In this document: piece after piece, positions 20,955 to 34,130 of the stretch
Layout: each line of letters starts with the position of its first letter
Numbering within the stretch: the stretch's first letter is position 1
NCBI RefSeq assembly: GCF_024345395.1
Contig: NZ_JAGQBA010000001.1
Location: 124,001-188,000 of the forward strand
DNA length: 64,000 nucleotides
Origin: Cyanobium sp. Tous-M-B4
Lineage (GTDB): Bacteria; Cyanobacteriota; Cyanobacteriia; PCC-6307; Cyanobiaceae
Direction: 5' to 3'
Program-made: the position numbers and the translations under genes
Notes under the pieces: model-generated
Databases searched by the model: none
Told to the model about the DNA's origin: nothing
What the model saw: the letters and a program-made list of their open reading frames with translations, nothing else

Positions 20955-20990
20955 AGCCCGGCGCCGGATCCCTCCAGCGCCGGGCTTTTC
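20955..20990 (+). terminator. Rho-independent terminator of the surface-type gene
   Basis: Arms AGCCCGGCGC (20955-20964) and GCGCCGGGCT (20977-20986) are a perfect 10-bp inverted repeat with a 12-nt loop, followed by TTTTC. It starts 24 bp after the stop codon. On the minus strand no T-run follows, so it does not serve the convergent AraC-type gene. Confidence 0.85.
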
Positions 20991-21047
20991 ATTGGGGAGG
21001 GGCCTGTCAGCCCAGGGATGGCTGCGAAGGCTCACGCCCTCCTGGTT

Positions 21048-22100
21048 TCAGCTGGACTTGGGCGACCTCGCCATCCGGAGATAGCGCACTTGGCGGGGCG
21101 ACATCCCAAAGCGCTCACGGAAGTCGCGGCTGAATCCCGAAAGGCTCAGATAGCCACACGCCTGTGCCACTTCGCTCACGCTCAGGCCGGACGCGGATCT
21201 CTCGAGCATCCGGCGGGCCTGCTCCAGGCGCTGGCGGCGCAGCCATTGCACCGGCCCGCATCCCACCTCGGCCTTGAAGCCCATCTGCAGCGATCGCCGC
21301 CCATAGCCGCTGTGTTGCTCCAGTTCACTGAGGGCCAGCGGCCGCTGCAGGTTGGCCCGCATCCACACCATTAGCTCCTGCACCGAGGAGCGCAGGTTGA
21401 GCTGCTCACCGGACAGCTGAGGCGCTTCGGAACTAACTCCCCAGTGGGCCTGCAGCAGGAGCGCCACGCAACGCAGCACCAGATCATCCAGGCAGAGCAT
21501 CGGATCGGGCTCCCGCTGGGCCATGCGAAAGCTGCCGTCGACCAGGGCGAGGGCAGCCAGCAGGTGCCGGTGGTGGTAAGCGCAGGGCCCCTGGTTGATA
21601 TCAACCGCGAAGGGCGCCGCCAGGCGAGCCGCCAAGAGCGTGGCAGAACTGGGCCGCTCCGCCATCGTCTGCAGCCGGGAGATCAGGGCCGCTTCACGGA
21701 ACTGGATTGCCGTTCCCCCGGTGGCATCGTTAACCAGGCGCCAGCCTCTGGCCGGCAGAAAAGCCACCGTCCGCCCGTGGCTGTTGTCCACCTGCTCGCC
21801 ATCGAGCTGATACTGCCCCCACCCCACGGAGGGCAGAGCCAACAGGCAGAGCTGCTCTCGCGGATCCACTGCAAGGGTGAGCGGGGTGCCGAGCACGCTG
21901 CTGAAGCCCACCTCTCCCACCACCGCAGAAGCCGCCTGCAGCTGCAGACGGGCAGACCCCTGCAGCCGCGGCTGCAGGGGTTCCAGATCCTCGATCACAA
22001 ATTGGTGATCAAGGAGGGAGGCCAGGGCCTCCGGGCCGTCGATACGGGCCGACCAGCGAGTGTCCAACAGGATGGGCTGATCGAGAAGCCGTGGCAGCAA
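21048..22100 (-). CDS. AraC-family transcriptional regulator
   Basis: Predicted 350 residues. The C-terminal 100 residues form the two-helix-turn-helix AraC domain: PLALSELEQHSGYGRRSLQMGFKAEVG, then the signature stretch GLSVSEVAQACGYLSLSGFSRDFRERFG and PRQVRYLRMAR. The N-terminal 200 residues look like an AraC-binding-like beta domain, so a small-molecule ligand is possible. The start is a TTG at 22100; no ATG fits upstream. It converges with the surface-type gene, ends 58 bp beyond that gene's terminator, and its promoter must lie in the 81 bp before the tRNA gene. Targets unknown. Confidence 0.88.
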   Translation of the reverse strand: MLPRLLDQPILLDTRWSARIDGPEALASLLDHQFVIEDLEPLQPRLQGSARLQLQAASAVVGEVGFSSVLGTPLTLAVDPREQLCLLALPSVGWGQYQLDGEQVDNSHGRTVAFLPARGWRLVNDATGGTAIQFREAALISRLQTMAERPSSATLLAARLAAPFAVDINQGPCAYHHRHLLAALALVDGSFRMAQREPDPMLCLDDLVLRCVALLLQAHWGVSSEAPQLSGEQLNLRSSVQELMVWMRANLQRPLALSELEQHSGYGRRSLQMGFKAEVGCGPVQWLRRQRLEQARRMLERSASGLSVSEVAQACGYLSLSGFSRDFRERFGMSPRQVRYLRMARSPKSS

Positions 22101-22181
22101 AGACCCTAAAAACCCAATTTGCGAGCGACCTTAGAGGTACGAGCCCACCCGGTCAATGACCCAAGCCATGGGCCTTCAAAA

Positions 22182-22255
<74 letters not shown>

Positions 22256-22275
22256 ATACCGGCATTATGGAATGC

Positions 22276-22684
22276 GAAAGCAGGCGAGGTGATCGCGATC
22301 AGGGCTGCGGCACCTCCGCGGAGGTAGCTGGAGCGCTTGGTTGAGGAAAGTCCGGGCTCCCCAATGGCCAGGCTTGCTGGGTAACGCCCAGTGCGGGTGA
22401 CCGTGAGGACAGTGCCACAGAAACACACCGCCGATGGCAGGGGGCTCGCACCCCCCGCACAGGTAAGGGTGCAAGGGTGCGGTAAGAGCGCACCAGCAGC
22501 ATCGAGAGGTGCTGGCTAGGTAAACCCCAGCTAGGAGCAAGGCCCAGGGACAACGGTTGGCCATGACACCCGTCCCGCTTCAAGTGCGCCGCTCGAGGCC
22601 GCCGGCAACGACGGTCCCAGACAGATGATCACCCCCCACCGGCTCGCTGGTGGGAGAACAGAACCCGGCTTACGTCCTGCTTTC
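22276..22684 (+). ncRNA. rnpB: RNase P RNA, bacterial class A
   Basis: All conserved class A landmarks are present in order: GAGGAAAGTCC (22343-22353), ACAGAAACACACCGCC (22417-22432), GGTGCGGTAAGAGCGCACC (22476-22494) and AGATGATCA (22623-22631). The ends pair as a perfect P1 helix, GAAAGCAGG (22276-22284) with CCTGCTTTC (22676-22684), which sets the boundaries. This RNA is the catalytic subunit that removes 5' leaders from pre-tRNAs. It starts 21 bp from the divergent tRNA-Arg and ends 21 bp before rnc. Open frames that cross it are chance. Confidence 0.97.
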
Positions 22685-22705
22685 ACCCTTATTCCCCGCC
22701 AGCCC

Positions 22706-23425
22706 ATGCGGCCCGAACGCCACCAGCAGCTGGTTGCCTTCCTGCGCTCCCTAGGCCTTGAGGTTGGCGACCGCGACCTTGCCCCCATAGAGGAGGCTCT
22801 CAGCCACACCTCAGCGGGCCTGGCCCGAAACCATGAGCGCCTGGAATTCCTGGGCGACGCGGTGCTGCGCCTAGCCGCAGCAGAATTCCTGCAACTGCAC
22901 TTTCCAAACCTGAGCGTGGGGCGCTGCTCTGCCCTGCGGGCCCAATTGGTGAGCGACCGCTGGCTGGCCGAACTGGGCGAGCACTGCAAGATCGAATCCG
23001 TGCTGCACCTAGGCCCAATGGCCAGTGGTGATCAGGCCGGACGGGCCACGGTGCGGGCGGAATGCTGTGAAGCCCTTCTTGGTGGCCTCTATGAAGCCTG
23101 GGGCGCCAGCCAGGGCGGACTGGAGCCGGTGCACCGCTGGCTCTCTCCCCACTGGCAGCGCAGCAGCAGCGAATTGCTGGCCGATCCAGACCGCCACAAC
23201 TGGAAATCGGCCCTGCAGGAGTGGACCCAAGCGGCCGGGCTGGGCCTGCCGCACTACGACTGCCAGGAGCGCAGCCAAGCCCACGCTGACCCGCGCCGCT
23301 TTCATTGCAGCGTGACGATTGCGGACCAGACAAGCCACACGGGCTGGGGGCCTTCAAGGCGCGGCGCTGAACAGGAAGCAGCCAGGGCTGCCCTCGCTGT
23401 GATCAAGCCTGCTCGAGAAGCTTGA
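22706..23425 (+). CDS. rnc: Ribonuclease III
   Basis: Predicted 239 residues. It cuts double-stranded RNA in rRNA and mRNA processing. Seen: the signature HERLEFLGDAVL (residues 43-54, with E47 and D51 as metal ligands), the second metal site RAECCEALLGG (E122 catalytic), and a C-terminal dsRNA-binding domain from NWKSALQEW to AARAALAVI. The usual Asp three residues before the catalytic Glu is Glu119 here. The ATG at 22706 is chosen because the frame upstream runs into rnpB. It overlaps the convergent ndhS gene by 23 bp. Confidence 0.93.
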   Translation: MRPERHQQLVAFLRSLGLEVGDRDLAPIEEALSHTSAGLARNHERLEFLGDAVLRLAAAEFLQLHFPNLSVGRCSALRAQLVSDRWLAELGEHCKIESVLHLGPMASGDQAGRATVRAECCEALLGGLYEAWGASQGGLEPVHRWLSPHWQRSSSELLADPDRHNWKSALQEWTQAAGLGLPHYDCQERSQAHADPRRFHCSVTIADQTSHTGWGPSRRGAEQEAARAALAVIKPAREA

Positions 23426-23582
23426 GCGGCATGGTGACGAGCTTGTCCCAGTTGCCGCCCTCAAACAGCACGGCGGCCTGCTGGCCGCTGATCCGTTGCA
23501 CAAAGCCCCGGTAGCCGTTGTAAATCGAGCGGCCGTCACGCACCACCACGGTGGAGCCCGGCAGGATCGGCAGGTCGGCCAT
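23403..23582 (-). CDS. ndhS: NAD(P)H dehydrogenase subunit NdhS
   Basis: Predicted 59 residues, an SH3-like protein: MADLPILPGSTVVVRDG at the start, then GYRGFVQRISGQQAAVLFEGG and NWDKLVTMPLKLLE at the end. The AAVLFEGGNWDKLVT block is the hallmark of the cyanobacterial and chloroplast subunit that docks ferredoxin onto the thylakoid NDH-1 complex used in cyclic electron flow. The gene is small but unmistakable. It overlaps the 3' end of rnc by 23 bp and is divergent from rimM, 52 bp away. Confidence 0.9.
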   Translation of the reverse strand: MADLPILPGSTVVVRDGRSIYNGYRGFVQRISGQQAAVLFEGGNWDKLVTMPLKLLEQA

Positions 23583-23634
23583 GATTTAGGCGAGGCGTAG
23601 GGCCATTATCGGGGGACGCGGGAAGTAGCTGGCC

Positions 23635-24207
23635 ATGGCCGATCAAACCAGCAGCAGCGAGATCGCCACTCCTGGCCCCGACGATCTACTTGTAGTCGGC
23701 AAAGTGGTGTCAGCCCAAGGGCTGCAGGGGGAGCTGAGGGTGCTGCCCATGAGCGATTTCCCGGAGCGCTTCACCCGGGCCGGGCGGCGCTGGTTGCAGC
23801 GGCGGGAGGAGGCGCCGCGCCAGGTAGAGCTGCTGAGCGGCAGGCAACTGCCCGGCAAGGAGTTGTTTGTGGTGCGGCTCGCCGCCATCGACAGCCGGGA
23901 AGCGGCCGAAGCCCTGGTGGGTGACCAGATGCTGGTGCCCCTAGCCGACCGCCCCAAGCTGGCCAAAGGCGAATTTCACCTGCTCGACCTGGTGGGCACC
24001 GAAGTGCGGCTGCTGGCGGATCAACGGCCCATTGGCCGGGTTCGCGACCTGATCCACGCTGGCAACGACCTGCTGGAGGTGGAGCAGGAAACCCCCGATG
24101 GCCCGCGGCGACTGCTGATCCCCTTCGTGACTGCGATCGTGCCGGAAGTCCATCTCGAGGAAGGCTGGATCGGCATCACCCCGCCCCCTGGGCTGCTGGA
24201 GCTTTAG
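23635..24207 (+). CDS. rimM: Ribosome maturation factor RimM
   Basis: Predicted 190 residues. It helps assemble the head of the 30S subunit by binding S19. The N-terminal barrel starts [27 protein letters not shown], the family signature, and the C-terminal PRC-barrel contains [15 protein letters not shown] and [20 protein letters not shown] at 23635 with nothing upstream in frame of note. Upstream lies the divergent ndhS; downstream the mannose-phosphate enzyme follows after 73 bp on the same strand. Confidence 0.95.
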   Translation: MADQTSSSEIATPGPDDLLVVGKVVSAQGLQGELRVLPMSDFPERFTRAGRRWLQRREEAPRQVELLSGRQLPGKELFVVRLAAIDSREAAEALVGDQMLVPLADRPKLAKGEFHLLDLVGTEVRLLADQRPIGRVRDLIHAGNDLLEVEQETPDGPRRLLIPFVTAIVPEVHLEEGWIGITPPPGLLEL

Positions 24208-24280
24208 TCGACTCTCAGAAGGCAGCTGTTGCGCTGGTAAGCCAAAGGTGACCTTGAATGGGAGCAACCCAGTCCGGTCC

Positions 24281-25751
24281 ATGGCAAATAGCCCTAGCTC
24301 CCCAAGCAGTGCACTCGTGCCGGTGATCCTGTGCGGCGGCACGGGCACGCGGCTGTGGCCGCTGTCGAGAGCTAGCTATCCCAAGCAGTATTGGCCCCTC
24401 GCAGGCACGGGAGAAGACACCCTGCTGCAGCAGACCCAGCAGCGCCTGAAGGGCTTGCCAGGCCTCGGCGCACCACTGCTGATCTGCAATGAAGACCACC
24501 GCTTCATCGTGGCCGAGCAATTGCGCCAGATCGGCGTGGAGCCCCAAGCGATCCTGCTGGAGCCGATAGGCCGCAATACCGCCCCGGCGGTGGCGGTTGC
24601 AGCGCTGCAGGCCACGGCCCAAGGGGATGATCCCCTGCTACTTGTGCTGGCGGCAGACCACGTGATCCGCGATGCAGCCACCTTCCGCGCCACGGTGGCT
24701 GCCGGAATGGCAGCAGCAGAAGCCGGCCAGCTGGTGACGTTTGGAATCGTGCCCACGGCGCCAGAAACCGGCTACGGCTACATCGAAGCCGCCCAGTCAC
24801 TGCTGGGTGCCAACGAACCGGTACCAATCGCCCGGTTTGTGGAGAAGCCGGATCGGGCCACCGCCGAGCAATTTCTTGCCACGGGGCGCTTCACCTGGAA
24901 CAGCGGCATGTTCCTGTTCAAAGCCAGCGCGATCCTGGCGGAATTGGAGCGGCTGGCACCTGAGGTTGTGAGCGCCTGCCGTTCCTCGCTGGAGCACGAC
25001 AGCGCCGATCTCGACTTTCTGCGGCTGGAGCGGGAGGCCTTTGCCAGCTGCCCCAGCGTGGCGCTGGATGTGGCGGTGATGGAGCGCACCGACCGGGGCG
25101 CCGTGTTGCCCCTGGAGGCAGGTTGGAGTGATGTGGGCAGCTGGAGCGCCCTGTGGGAAACCGCCGATCAAGACAGCGACGGCAACGTGCTGCGGGGCCG
25201 GGTGATCAGCGAGGGGAGCAGCAACTGCTACCTACGCAGCGAGCATCGGCTGGTGGTGGGGCTCGGTGTGGAGGATCTGGTGGTGGTGGAAACCGATGAC
25301 GTCGTGCTGGTAGCCCACCGCGACCGGGCCCAGGAGGTCAAAGCAATAGTGGGGCTGCTGGAGAGGGAGGGGGCACCAGAGAGCAAGGCCCACCGCAAGA
25401 TCTACCGCCCCTGGGGCTCCTATGACGGCGTCACCGAGGGTGAGCGCTGGCAGGTGAAGCGGATCGTGGTCAACCCCGGTGCCAGCTTGTCGCTGCAGAT
25501 GCACCACCACCGCGCCGAGCACTGGATCGTGGTGCAGGGAACGGCGGTGGTGGAAAAAGATGGCGGCAGGGAGCTGGTAGGCGAAAACCAGAGCACCTAC
25601 ATCCCCCTGGGTTGCCGCCACCGCCTGTCCAACCCGGGCAAGATTCCGGTGGAGTTGATCGAGGTGCAGAGCGGCCCCTACCTAGGCGAAGACGACATCG
25701 TCCGCTTTGAAGATCGCTACGGACGCAGCGACGCCAGCCCCGCTCCAAACC

Positions 25752-25765
<14 letters not shown>
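24281..25765 (+). CDS. manC: Mannose-1-phosphate guanylyltransferase / mannose-6-phosphate isomerase (bifunctional)
   Basis: Predicted 494 residues, the two-domain class II enzyme. The N-domain has the nucleotidyltransferase signature LCGGTGTRLWPLSR and FVEKPD; the C-terminal cupin has RPWGSYDGV, LQMHHHRAEHWIVVQG and YIPLGCRHRLSNPG, the metal-binding isomerase half. It makes GDP-mannose for surface glycans. The ATG at 24281 is preferred; a GTG at 24248 would add 11 residues with no family match. It converges on glmS with a 14-bp overlap. Confidence 0.93.
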
Positions 25766-27671
<1,906 letters not shown>

Positions 27672-27697
27672 AGGCCTGGGCCAGCGAGGAGCGCAAC

Positions 27698-27724
27698 AAA
27701 AAAGCCCGGCGAAGGGCCGGGCTT
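27698..27724 (-). terminator. Rho-independent terminator downstream of psaC
   Basis: On the minus strand, arms AAGCCCGGC and GCCGGGCTT (27724-27716 and 27710-27702) with a 5-nt loop are followed by a run of six T (27703-27698). It lies 29 bp after the psaC stop codon and just before the glmS start, so it separates the two transcripts. Confidence 0.9.
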
Positions 27725-27753
27725 GAGCTTATTGGCAATAGCGCCAATGATCT

Positions 27754-28071
<318 letters not shown>

Positions 28072-28150
28072 TCAGCCCGTCACCCTTGTTCATACGCCGG
28101 GGGGAGCCCAGCGGGGTGACCCGTAGAGTGCATCGACTCTCACAGCGGCC

Positions 28151-28393
28151 ATGTCCCAGGAAGCGATCTACGAGAAAGTGCGCTCGATCGTTGCCGAGCA
28201 GCTCAGCGTTGACGCTGGGGAAGTGAAGCCCGAATCAAACTTTCAGAATGATCTGGGTGCCGACTCCCTCGACACCGTCGAGCTGGTAATGGCTCTGGAA
28301 GAAGCCTTTGACATCGAAATCCCTGACGAAGCTGCCGAAGGCATCACCACCGTTGGCGATGCCGTCAAGTTCATTCAGGACAAGCAGGCCTGA
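28151..28393 (+). CDS. acpP: Acyl carrier protein
   Basis: Predicted 80 residues, acidic. The phosphopantetheine site is [16 protein letters not shown], with the modified Ser in the DSL motif. It carries the growing chain in fatty acid synthesis. Eight bp separate it from fabF, the ketosynthase it serves, so the two form an operon, a widespread arrangement. Confidence 0.97.
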   Translation: MSQEAIYEKVRSIVAEQLSVDAGEVKPESNFQNDLGADSLDTVELVMALEEAFDIEIPDEAAEGITTVGDAVKFIQDKQA

Positions 28394-28401
28394 GCCACCC
28401 C

Positions 28402-29649
28402 ATGGTGCAGGGTCTCCAGCGCGTCGTCGTCACCGGTCTCGGCGCGATCACACCGATCGGTAACGACGTCTCCAGCTACTGGGAGGGTCTGAGCACTGCG
28501 CGCAACGGCGTGGCGGGTATCACTCTTTTTGATGCCAGTCGTCATGCCTGTCGCTTCGCAGCTGAGGTAAAAGATTTTGATCCTTCCCGCTGGCTAGAGC
28601 CCAAGGAATCCAAGCGCTGGGATCGCTTTTGTCAGTTTGGGGTAATCGCTGCCAAGCAAGCAGTTGCCCATGCGGGACTCACCATTGATGAGTCCAACCA
28701 ACACCGAGTGGGCACAGCCATTGGCTCCGGCGTTGGCGGCCTGCTGATGATGGAAACCCAGGCCCACGTGCTCAAGGATCGGGGCCCGGATCGGGTGAGT
28801 CCGTTCTGCGTGCCGATGATGATCCCCAATATGGCGACTGGCCTAACGGCGATTGCCCTTGGTGCCAAGGGACCCAGCAGTGCGGTAGCCACCGCCTGCG
28901 CCGCCGGCTCCAACGCCATCGGTGATGCCTACCGGCTGATCCAGCTAGGCTTGGCTGACGTGATGGTCGCTGGTGGCGCCGAATCGGCCATTACTCCTTT
29001 GGGAGTAGCGGGATTTGCCAGCGCTAAGGCGCTGTCCTTCCGCAACGACGACCCAACCACGGCCAGTCGCCCCTTCGACGCCGAGCGCAACGGCTTTGTG
29101 ATCGGCGAAGGCGCCGGAGTAATTGTGCTCGAAAGCTTGGAACACGCCAGGGCCCGTGGTGCCCAGATCCTGGCCGAGGTTGTGGGCTACGGCATGACCT
29201 GCGACGCCCACCACATCACCTCACCCACCCCTGGAGGGGTCGGCGGTGCCGAAGCCATTCGTCTTGCCCTCAAAGATGCCCGGCTTGAGCCCGAAGCCGT
29301 CGACTACGTAAATGCCCACGGCACCAGCACCCAGGCCAACGACAGCAACGAAACCTCCGCCATCAAGAGTGCCCTCGGGGATCGGGCATACCGCATACCC
29401 GTGAGCTCCACGAAATCAATGACTGGCCACCTCCTAGGAGGCAGCGGCGGCATTGAGGCGGTCGCAGCGGTGCTGGCTATTGAGCACAACCTGGTGCCAC
29501 CTACCATCAATTACCAAAATCCGGATCCGGCCTGCGATCTGGATGTGGTTCCCAACCAGGCCAGGGAACACACCCTCAACGTGGTGCTCTCCAATTCCTT
29601 CGGGTTTGGCGGTCACAACGTCTGCCTGGCGTTCCGCCGCATGGCGTGA
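28402..29649 (+). CDS. fabF: 3-oxoacyl-ACP synthase II
   Basis: Predicted 415 residues. It elongates acyl-ACP with malonyl-ACP. Seen: the active Cys in [31 protein letters not shown] with the first His, and [13 protein letters not shown] with the second. The end NSFGFGGHN is canonical. ATG at 28402 with the acpP stop 8 bp upstream. Transketolase follows after 34 bp on the same strand, so acpP-fabF-tkt may be one transcript. Confidence 0.97.
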   Translation: MVQGLQRVVVTGLGAITPIGNDVSSYWEGLSTARNGVAGITLFDASRHACRFAAEVKDFDPSRWLEPKESKRWDRFCQFGVIAAKQAVAHAGLTIDESNQHRVGTAIGSGVGGLLMMETQAHVLKDRGPDRVSPFCVPMMIPNMATGLTAIALGAKGPSSAVATACAAGSNAIGDAYRLIQLGLADVMVAGGAESAITPLGVAGFASAKALSFRNDDPTTASRPFDAERNGFVIGEGAGVIVLESLEHARARGAQILAEVVGYGMTCDAHHITSPTPGGVGGAEAIRLALKDARLEPEAVDYVNAHGTSTQANDSNETSAIKSALGDRAYRIPVSSTKSMTGHLLGGSGGIEAVAAVLAIEHNLVPPTINYQNPDPACDLDVVPNQAREHTLNVVLSNSFGFGGHNVCLAFRRMA

Positions 29650-29683
29650 GCCTCCTCCTCCCACTCCCCCACCTGCCTTAGCC

Positions 29684-31690
29684 ATGGTCGCCGCTCCTTC
29701 CACATCCGTCGAATCGCTCTGCGTCAACAGCATCCGCTTTTTAGCGATTGACGCGATCAATAAGAGCAATTCGGGCCACCCCGGCCTGCCCATGGGCTGC
29801 GCCCCGATGGCCTTCGCCCTGTGGGACAAGCTGCTCAAGCACAACCCCAAGAACCCCAAGTGGTTCAACCGGGATCGCTTCGTGCTCTCCGCTGGCCACG
29901 GCTGCATGTTGCTATACGCCCTGCTGCACCTCACCGGCTATGACTCGGTGACCATCGAAGACATCAAGCAGTTCCGCCAGTGGGGCAGCCGCACCCCTGG
30001 TCACCCTGAAACCTTCGAAACCCCAGGAGTTGAGGTCACCACCGGCCCCCTGGGCCAGGGCATCTCCAACGCCGTGGGCTTGGCCATCGCCGAAGCGCAC
30101 CTGGCTGCCAAGTTCAACAAGCCCGGCTGCGACCTAGTTGATCACTACACCTACGTGATCATGGGCGACGGCTGCAACCAAGAAGGCGTGAGCGGTGAAG
30201 CCGCCTCCCTGGCCGGCCACCTGGGCTTGGGCAAGCTGATTGCCCTCTACGACGACAACCACATCACCATCGACGGCAACACCTCGGTGTCCTTCACCGA
30301 GGACGTGCTGAAGCGCTACGAGGCCTATGGCTGGCACACCATCCACGTCAAGGATGGCAACACCGATGTGGCCGCCATTGCCCAAGCCATTGAGGCAGCC
30401 AAGGCCGTCACCGACAAGCCCAGCTTGATCAAGGTGACCACCACGATCGGCTACGGCTCGCCAAACAAGGCCAATACCGCTGGAGTACACGGTGCGGCCC
30501 TAGGCGCCGACGAGGCAGAGCTGACCCGCAAAGCCCTCGATTGGAGCTACGGCGCTTTCGAGGTGCCCCAGGACGCCTACGACCACTGGCGCCAGGCGAT
30601 CAGCCGCGGTGAAGCCCTTGAAACCGCCTGGAATGCAACCCTGGCCACCTACCGCAGCCAGTACCCAGCCGAAGCGGCCGAATTCGAGCGCCAGCTGCGC
30701 GGTGAACTGCCCCAGGGTTGGGACGCTTCCCTGCCCAGCTTCAGCCCCGAAGACAAGGGCCTGGCCACCCGCCAGCACTCCTACAACGCCCTGAACGCCT
30801 TCGGCCCCAACCTGCCCGAGCTGATCGGCGGCTCCGCCGACCTCACCCACTCCAACCTCACCGATATCAAGGGCGAGGCCAGCTTCCAGAAGGGTGGTGA
30901 GGCCAACCGCTATCTGCACTTCGGTGTGCGTGAGCACGCCATGGCAGCGATCATGAATGGCATCGCATACCACGGCAGCGGCCTAATCCCCTACGGCGGC
31001 ACCTTCCTGGTGTTCGCCGGCTACATGATCGGCGCCATGCGCCTTTCAGCCCTTAGCGAGCTGGGCGTGATCTACGTGCTCACCCACGACTCGATCGGTC
31101 TGGGCGAAGACGGTCCCACCCACCAGCCGGTGGAAACCCTCGCCAACCTGCGCGCCATCCCCAACCTGCTGGTGATGCGCCCGGGCGACGGCAACGAGAC
31201 CATGGGCGCTTATCAGGTGGCTGTCACCAACCGCAAGCGCCCCACCGTGCTGGCCCTCAGCCGCCAGGCCATGGCCAACCAACCCGGTTCGGCCGCAGCC
31301 CATGTGGCCAAAGGTGGCTACATCCTGGAAGACAGCAATGGCACCCCGGAACTAATCCTGATCGGCACCGGCACCGAGCTGGAGCTCTGCACCAAAGCCG
31401 CAACCCAGCTGCGCGCCGAAGGCAAAAACGTGCGGGTGGTCTCGATGCCCTGCATCGAGCTGTTCGAAGAGCAGGATGCCGCCTACCGCGAAAGCGTGCT
31501 GCCCGCCGCCGTGCGCAAGCGTGTTGTGGTGGAAGCCTCGAGCTCCTTCGGCTGGCACAAGTACACCGGCTTCGATGGCGCCTGCATCTCGATCGACCGC
31601 TTCGGCGCATCCGCTCCCGGCCCGGTCTGCCTTGAGAAGTTTGGCTTCACCGTCGACAACGTGGTGGCAACAGCCAAGGCGCTGGGCTGA
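29684..31690 (+). CDS. tkt: Transketolase
   Basis: Predicted 668 residues. It transfers C2 units between sugar phosphates in the Calvin cycle and pentose phosphate pathway with thiamine diphosphate. Seen: [18 protein letters not shown], the ThDP site [19 protein letters not shown], and [16 protein letters not shown]. The ATG at 29684 gives [19 protein letters not shown]; an open frame back to 29453 lies inside fabF and is unlikely. Its product links to the ThDP biosynthesis gene thiC that converges on it. Confidence 0.97.
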   Translation: MVAAPSTSVESLCVNSIRFLAIDAINKSNSGHPGLPMGCAPMAFALWDKLLKHNPKNPKWFNRDRFVLSAGHGCMLLYALLHLTGYDSVTIEDIKQFRQWGSRTPGHPETFETPGVEVTTGPLGQGISNAVGLAIAEAHLAAKFNKPGCDLVDHYTYVIMGDGCNQEGVSGEAASLAGHLGLGKLIALYDDNHITIDGNTSVSFTEDVLKRYEAYGWHTIHVKDGNTDVAAIAQAIEAAKAVTDKPSLIKVTTTIGYGSPNKANTAGVHGAALGADEAELTRKALDWSYGAFEVPQDAYDHWRQAISRGEALETAWNATLATYRSQYPAEAAEFERQLRGELPQGWDASLPSFSPEDKGLATRQHSYNALNAFGPNLPELIGGSADLTHSNLTDIKGEASFQKGGEANRYLHFGVREHAMAAIMNGIAYHGSGLIPYGGTFLVFAGYMIGAMRLSALSELGVIYVLTHDSIGLGEDGPTHQPVETLANLRAIPNLLVMRPGDGNETMGAYQVAVTNRKRPTVLALSRQAMANQPGSAAAHVAKGGYILEDSNGTPELILIGTGTELELCTKAATQLRAEGKNVRVVSMPCIELFEEQDAAYRESVLPAAVRKRVVVEASSSFGWHKYTGFDGACISIDRFGASAPGPVCLEKFGFTVDNVVATAKALG

Positions 31691-31704
31691 TTCAACTGAG
31701 ACTG

Positions 31705-31734
31705 AAAAGCCCCGCCTAACGGCGGAGCTTTTTT
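31705..31734. terminator. Bidirectional terminator between tkt and thiC
   Basis: Arms AAGC-CCGCC and GGCGG-GCTT (31707-31716 and 31721-31730, one mismatch) with loop TAAC. T-runs follow on both strands: TTTTTT at 31729-31734 for tkt and TTTT (minus strand, 31708-31705) for thiC. Confidence 0.85.
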
Positions 31735-31774
31735 ATGTCAACTTACGGAACCGTGAACCGCAAACAGGGTGATC

Positions 31775-33314
<1,540 letters not shown>

Positions 33315-33324
33315 CCTATCCAAC

Positions 33325-33915
33325 CTAGCTCTGCAGACCATTGAGCGCCGCGGCCACCACCCGGTGGTCGGGGTCGGCCTGGAGCTGCTGCAACAGGACC
33401 CGGGCCTCGGCAGCGCCCTGTTCCCGCACCAAGCGGGCCAGGATCTCGGCGCCGCCCACCCGCACCGTGCCATCCGCGTCCGTAATCGCCATCGACGCCA
33501 GCTCCAGCAACCAAGCCGGATCAATGGCCGGCTGCTCAGCTAGAGCCGAAAGGATGCTGCAGCGCACCAGCCACTGCTGATCGGCTGCAAACACATCACG
33601 CAGCAGGGGCCAGGCCCGCTCAAGGCAGTGGCTCACCAGGGAGTTGGCCGCTTCGGCTCGCACATTGGCGTCCTCATCGCCCTGCATCGCGGCCACCAGC
33701 GCCAGCCAGCCAGCCTCGTTTTGCTTCACCCCAAGGCCAGCGCAGCTGAGCGAGCGCACCATGAACATGCTCTGCTCCAGCCCGAGCAGCAGTAAGGGCA
33801 CGGCCTGCTCCACCGGCACCTCCCGCAAACCCACCAGGGCGGGCATGGCCCGACTGGGGTCTCCGCAAAGGATGGCCTCACGCAGGGCCGCAAGATCGGG
33901 GGAGGGATTGGTCAT
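33325..33915 (-). CDS. HEAT-repeat protein
   Basis: Predicted 196 residues. Helical repeats of about 30 residues are visible: VEQAVPLLLLGLEQSMFMVRSLSCAGLG, WLALVAAMQGDEDANVRAEAANSLV, PAWLLELASMAITDADGTVRVGGAEILARLV and a last unit ending VVAAALNGLQS. These scaffolds often bind proteins; in cyanobacteria relatives include bilin lyases and phycobilisome-degradation factors, but those motifs are not evident. The ATG overlaps the stop of the small membrane gene by 4 bp (33912-33915). It is the last gene before the thiC riboswitch on this strand. Confidence 0.75.
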   Translation of the reverse strand: MTNPSPDLAALREAILCGDPSRAMPALVGLREVPVEQAVPLLLLGLEQSMFMVRSLSCAGLGVKQNEAGWLALVAAMQGDEDANVRAEAANSLVSHCLERAWPLLRDVFAADQQWLVRCSILSALAEQPAIDPAWLLELASMAITDADGTVRVGGAEILARLVREQGAAEARVLLQQLQADPDHRVVAAALNGLQS

Positions 33916-34130
33916 ACATCCCCATCGTGGCGCAGGGCCGCCAGCAGCTCACGCCGTCGCCGTCGCCGGCTCACGGCACTGGTAACAAGCAAGCCCGTGC
34001 CGATAAGCAGGGCCGGCAAGACTGGAATCCGATCGACGCCGCGACGCTGCAGCAGCACCAGCAGCGCCAGCAGGATCAACAGGGGCGAGGAGAGGGCCAG
34101 CAACCCCCGCAGCCAGGGCCTTTGCTTCAT
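33912..34130 (-). CDS. Small membrane protein, 72 residues
   Basis: MKQRPWLRGLLALSSPLLIL begins the first membrane helix (about 7-28); a second follows at IPVLPALLIGTGLLVTSAV, then a highly basic RRRRRRELLAAL tail. The topology looks like two helices with both ends inside. The ATG at 34130 overlaps the M20 peptidase stop (ATGA) and its stop overlaps the HEAT gene start, so it lies between two coupled genes. Unknown function. Confidence 0.7.
   Translation of the reverse strand: MKQRPWLRGLLALSSPLLILLALLVLLQRRGVDRIPVLPALLIGTGLLVTSAVSRRRRRRELLAALRHDGDV

Noticed and set aside
27672-27753. glmS ribozyme
   Set aside because: The space upstream of glmS holds only the psaC terminator and is too short for the ribozyme fold.
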